Source of the DNA: an uncultured Bacteroidota bacterium
Lineage (GTDB): Bacteria; Bacteroidota; Bacteroidia; Chitinophagales; Chitinophagaceae
DNA length: 25,750 nucleotides
NCBI GenBank assembly: GCA_903933995.1
Contig: CAIZMD010000716.1
Coordinates: forward strand, 1-25,750
Direction of reading: 5' to 3'
Both the position numbers and the translations under genes were made by a program. Position 1 is the stretch's first letter. Each line of letters begins with the position of its first letter. Positions 23,206 through 25,750 of this stretch are shown one piece after another. The notes beneath the pieces were generated by a model, which worked only from the letters and a program-made list of their open reading frames with translations, was not told the origin of the DNA and made no database searches.

Positions 23206-24027
23206 TCACTTAACACCCCATCCCCATTTCAAAAAATCAGGAAAGGCTTGCCCCCAAGTTGGAACATCGTGTTTGCCCCCTTCTATCAAGGAATATTGAA
23301 TGTGACCATCGGTGTAACCCTTGGCTTTTAATTCTACTATCAGATCAAGGGTATCATCAATGGAATCAATAATGCCATTTTTATTTCTATCTGCCGTTTC
23401 GTCTAAACTGCCACATTGTAAATAAAATCTTAACCACGGATAGAAATCAGCCTTTCTTATTTGCAAATGCATGAGTCTATCTTTCTCATCGTCATAACCA
23501 TCATCATAGGCTTTTTTTCTCCACCATAGAGACCCACTAAACACGCCCACCCTATTAAACTGATTGGGTTGATTCCAAACAATATCTAATGCGCTAAGCG
23601 CCCCCAAAGAAAATCCTGCAAATGATTTGTCTTTAAAGGATGGTATTTTTAATTCTTTTCTTAAAAAAGGAATCAACTCGTCAAAAATAAACTTAGCATA
23701 CAAACCGGCTTTTGCTCCCCTACCGTCATAATCTTGGGCATAGGCAGTTCCATACTCCATTTTCCTATTGGGGCCACAGTGTATGCCTACACAAATCAAG
23801 GGTTCTATAGCCGCGTTTTCCCACAACTCATTTAAGATCTTATCAAAGGGCATTTTCCCTAGATCTTGTCCATCATTTAATAAAAGGAGACTATAATGAA
23901 CTGCCAGATTTAGCTCTTTGGGTAGATATATATCCAATTCCACCTCTCTTTCTAAATAATCTGAATAAAGGTTATAACGTATGGTTTCAACCATTTTGAA
24001 GGATGGGGCTACTTGAGTACTTGGCAT
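23206..24027 (-). CDS. Esterase, alpha/beta-hydrolase (Fes/EntD-esterase type), with EF-hand-like loop
   Basis: A 273-residue hydrolase from the ATG at 24027; a TTG two codons upstream is possible, and the next ATG is at 23994. It matches the putative-esterase family (ferric enterobactin esterase and antigen-85-like). The oxyanion/nucleophile block AGFSLGALSALD places Ser140 in GxSxG, Asp209 in CGSLDETAD is the likely acid, and His253 in GGKHDVPTW is the likely base. Between acid and base lies DRNKNGIIDSIDD (213-225), which fits the calcium-binding EF-hand/dockerin loop DxNxNGxIDxxD. No signal peptide is visible, so it is probably cytoplasmic. It is divergent from the ATP-grasp gene with 146 bases between starts, which may link it to that pathway. 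Confidence 0.85.
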   Translation of the reverse strand: MPSTQVAPSFKMVETIRYNLYSDYLEREVELDIYLPKELNLAVHYSLLLLNDGQDLGKMPFDKILNELWENAAIEPLICVGIHCGPNRKMEYGTAYAQDYDGRGAKAGLYAKFIFDELIPFLRKELKIPSFKDKSFAGFSLGALSALDIVWNQPNQFNRVGVFSGSLWWRKKAYDDGYDDEKDRLMHLQIRKADFYPWLRFYLQCGSLDETADRNKNGIIDSIDDTLDLIVELKAKGYTDGHIQYSLIEGGKHDVPTWGQAFPDFLKWGWGVK

Positions 24028-24030
24028 TTC

Positions 24031-24038
24031 CAAAAATA
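24031..24038 (-). promoter_or_regulatory. Candidate -7 element for the esterase gene
   Basis: TATTTTTG on the minus strand, a full TAnnTTTG match, ends three bases before the ATG at 24027. That would predict a leaderless transcript, or the use of the later ATG at 23994 with a 36-base leader. Confidence 0.3.
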
Positions 24039-24096
24039 AGGACTGGCTAGAATTTAATCTTTAAAATGTTTGGAAAACCAATACCCGGGGAACAAC

Positions 24097-24115
24097 TTTA
24101 AAACCTAGTTTTAAA
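24097..24115. promoter_or_regulatory. 8-bp palindrome in the esterase / ATP-grasp divergent region
   Basis: TTTAAAAC (24097-24104) and GTTTTAAA (24108-24115) are perfect complements around CTA. Its place midway between two divergent starts fits a shared operator, but the AT-rich content allows chance. Confidence 0.35.
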
Positions 24116-24173
24116 ATTTGACCGAGTTTCAGTAAATTGAATTTCTTTAATAAGAATCCCTAAAATCAAAGCA

Positions 24174-25130
24174 ATGAAAAAAATAGGTGTGTTGTTTGGT
24201 CAAGAACGAAGTTTCCCAATGGCATTTGTGGAACGAGTGAATGAAAAGAAAATCCCAGGTATTATAGCCGAACCCGTTAGGATTGATAAAGTAATGCAGG
24301 GCGAAGCCAGTGAATACGCAGTAATCATTGATAGGATTAGCCAAGACGTGCCATTTTATAGGGCATATTTAAAAAATGCCGCTATCTGTGGAACTGCCGT
24401 AATCAATAATCCATTTTGGTGGAGTGCAGATGAAAAATTCTTCAATAACTGTTTGGCAACAAAAATTAATGTTCCTGTTCCCAAAACGGTGATTTTACCT
24501 TCTAGGGAATTGCCATCTGATACTTCGGATCAGTCTTTTAGCAACCTATCTTATCCCCTGGATTGGGAAACCATATTTAACTATGTAGGATTCCCAGCCT
24601 ATATGAAACCATTTGCAGGTGGAGGTTGGAAGAATGTTTACCGTTTAGAAGACAAGGATGATTTTTTTGAAAAACATGGTGAGACAGGACAATTGGTGAT
24701 GTTATTGCAAGAAGAAATTGTCTTTGAAGAATATTATAGATGTTACTGTATTGGTGGTAAGCACGTAAGGATTATGAGTTATGAACCAAGAAATCCACAC
24801 CATTTACGTTATGCTGCTGACTTTGCTCCATCTGCTGAAAAGCTCAAAATGATGGAAGACATTGTTCTTAGAATTAATGCTTATTTGGGTTATGATTTTA
24901 ATACGGTAGAATTAGCATTAAGAGATGGAGTTCCTTATGCCATTGATTTCTGTAACCCTGCTCCCGATGCTGATATTAAAAGTGTTGGACAAGCCAATTT
25001 TGACTGGGTAGTTGAAACATCTGCCAATTATGCCATTGAAAAAGCACAGGCCCAACAACCAGGTCAAGACAACCTTACTTGGGGTGAATATATTAAGAGA
25101 GGGGCTTCTAAATTAAGTCTCTACCCTTAA
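24174..25130 (+). CDS. ATP-grasp ligase (RimK/glutathione-synthetase-like)
   Basis: Predicted carboxylate-amine ligase of 318 residues that would activate a carboxylate as acyl phosphate and couple it to an amine. The N-terminal part (1-90) is the pre-ATP-grasp domain starting MKKIGVLFGQERSFP. ATP-binding features are visible: AYMKPFAGGGWKNVYRL at 142-158 with Lys145, the hinge acids in LLQEEIVFEEYYRCY around 177-191, Arg189, and the metal site NTVELALRDGVPYAIDFCNPAPD at 243-265 with Glu246, Asp258 and Asn261. This is close to RimK or glutathione synthetase but not clearly either, and the substrate is unknown. Forty-eight bases separate it from the downstream GCS2-type ligase on the same strand, indicating an operon and a shared product. 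Confidence 0.85.
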   Translation: MKKIGVLFGQERSFPMAFVERVNEKKIPGIIAEPVRIDKVMQGEASEYAVIIDRISQDVPFYRAYLKNAAICGTAVINNPFWWSADEKFFNNCLATKINVPVPKTVILPSRELPSDTSDQSFSNLSYPLDWETIFNYVGFPAYMKPFAGGGWKNVYRLEDKDDFFEKHGETGQLVMLLQEEIVFEEYYRCYCIGGKHVRIMSYEPRNPHHLRYAADFAPSAEKLKMMEDIVLRINAYLGYDFNTVELALRDGVPYAIDFCNPAPDADIKSVGQANFDWVVETSANYAIEKAQAQQPGQDNLTWGEYIKRGASKLSLYP

Positions 25131-25167
25131 TCATATCTATGAAACTGATCAAAATTTGTACAAGAAT

Positions 25168-25174
25168 AAGGAGG
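25168..25174 (+). promoter_or_regulatory. Perfect Shine-Dalgarno sequence before the GCS2-type ligase
   Basis: AAGGAGG lies four bases before the ATG at 25179. It matches the 16S rRNA 3' end over seven bases. The other genes of this window lack such a motif and have A-rich leaders. The first in-frame stop upstream (25167-25169) overlaps it, which fixes the ATG as the start. Confidence 0.8.
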
Positions 25175-25178
25175 TCAA

Positions 25179-25750
25179 ATGGGTAATCTGAATTACAAAC
25201 AATTCACCTTAGGGGTGGAAGAAGAATACATGGTGTTGGATCCCAATACCAAGGAATTGGCCAGTCACGAGCAAAAAATTGTGATAGAAGGGCAAAAGCT
25301 TTTAAAGGATAAAGTAAAAGCCGAAATGCACCAAGCTGTGGTAGAAGTAGGTACCGATATCTGCCAAGATATTGACGAAGCTTTTAAAGACGTTGCCACA
25401 CTTAGGGGAACCATTTCAGAAATTGCAGGCAGTCTTGGTTTTTGGATGGGTGCTTCAGGAACACATCCTTTTAGTCATTGGGAAAGTCAATTGATTACGG
25501 ACCATGTTAGGTACAATCAAATTGTGAATGAATTACAGGAGGCTGCAAGAAGCAATCTCATTTTTGGACTCCATGTACACGTTGGTATGGAAGACCGAAA
25601 AATGGCCATCCATATTGCCAATACAGCCCGATATTTCCTACCCCACGTATATGCATTGAGTACTAACTCTCCTTTTTGGGAAGGAAGGGAAACTGGCTAT
25701 AAGTCTTTTAGAACCAAGGTCTTTGATAAATTCCCAAGAACAGGTATTCC
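25179..25750 (+). CDS. Carboxylate-amine ligase, GCS2 (YbdK-like) family, 3' end outside window
   Basis: The first 190 residues of a protein of the glutamate-cysteine ligase 2 (YbdK-like) family, which has a glutamine-synthetase-like fold and joins an amino acid carboxylate to an amine at the cost of ATP. Family members are usually about 370 residues, so half is missing. The N-terminal block FTLGVEEEYMVLD (9-21) with the metal-binding Glu residues, EVGTDICQD at 56-64, GLHVHVGM at 130-137 with His132 and His134, and LSTNSPFWEGRETGYKSFR at 160-178 are diagnostic. The exact substrate cannot be told: YbdK itself has only weak glutamate-cysteine ligase activity. It is the second gene after the ATP-grasp ligase, and more genes of the pathway are expected downstream. 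Confidence 0.93.
   Translation, partial: MGNLNYKQFTLGVEEEYMVLDPNTKELASHEQKIVIEGQKLLKDKVKAEMHQAVVEVGTDICQDIDEAFKDVATLRGTISEIAGSLGFWMGASGTHPFSHWESQLITDHVRYNQIVNELQEAARSNLIFGLHVHVGMEDRKMAIHIANTARYFLPHVYALSTNSPFWEGRETGYKSFRTKVFDKFPRTGI

Overview
The window looks like a chromosomal stretch of a Bacteroidota bacterium, most likely of the Chitinophagia type; the family-level placement is a guess. Supporting signs are an Oar-like TonB-dependent receptor, a ribosomal operon followed by carA, several candidate TAnnTTTG (-7) promoter elements, A-rich sequence instead of Shine-Dalgarno motifs before most start codons, an L36 lacking most zinc ligands, and many short lipoprotein or signal-peptide proteins. 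Most of the window is housekeeping or ordinary envelope genes. No phage, insertion sequence, CRISPR array, tRNA or rRNA was seen.

Layout. (1) 1-2563, plus: the 3' part of pta followed by ackA, the acetyl-CoA to acetate/ATP pathway. (2) 2569-8115, minus: infA-rpmJ-rpsM-rpsK-rpsD-rpoA-rplQ, closed by a strong terminator, then carA and a META-domain lipoprotein. The spacers in the ribosomal operon are unusually long and each of five holds a hairpin, one with a 15-bp perfect stem. secY and map are not upstream of infA. (3) 8296-12321, minus: homogentisate 1,2-dioxygenase and a very large envelope protein that joins an HExxH peptidase-like domain, a propeller-like region and a probable outer-membrane barrel. 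(4) 12380-16050: a YfcE-type phosphoesterase, a four-helix His-containing membrane protein with an upstream PD40 propeller protein, a TPR lipoprotein and rpe. (5) 16243-19434: phoH (TTG start), a surface protein with a C-terminal coiled coil, and bifunctional ribBA. (6) 19435-23173: a 351-bp regulatory region, the 1108-residue Oar-like receptor and a strong bidirectional terminator. (7) 23206-25750: an alpha/beta-hydrolase esterase with an EF-hand-like loop, divergent from an ATP-grasp ligase that is followed by a truncated GCS2-family carboxylate-amine ligase.

The best candidate for an uncharacterised system is at the right edge: two amide-bond-forming enzymes of unrelated folds in one apparent operon, with a divergent hydrolase. 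The set suggests synthesis, and possibly cleavage, of a small peptide-like or amide-linked metabolite. The second gene has a perfect AAGGAGG ribosome-binding site, which is rare in this phylum. The second most interesting object is the peptidase/propeller/barrel protein at 8296-11103. Three gene pairs converge with only 0 to 5 bases between stop codons.
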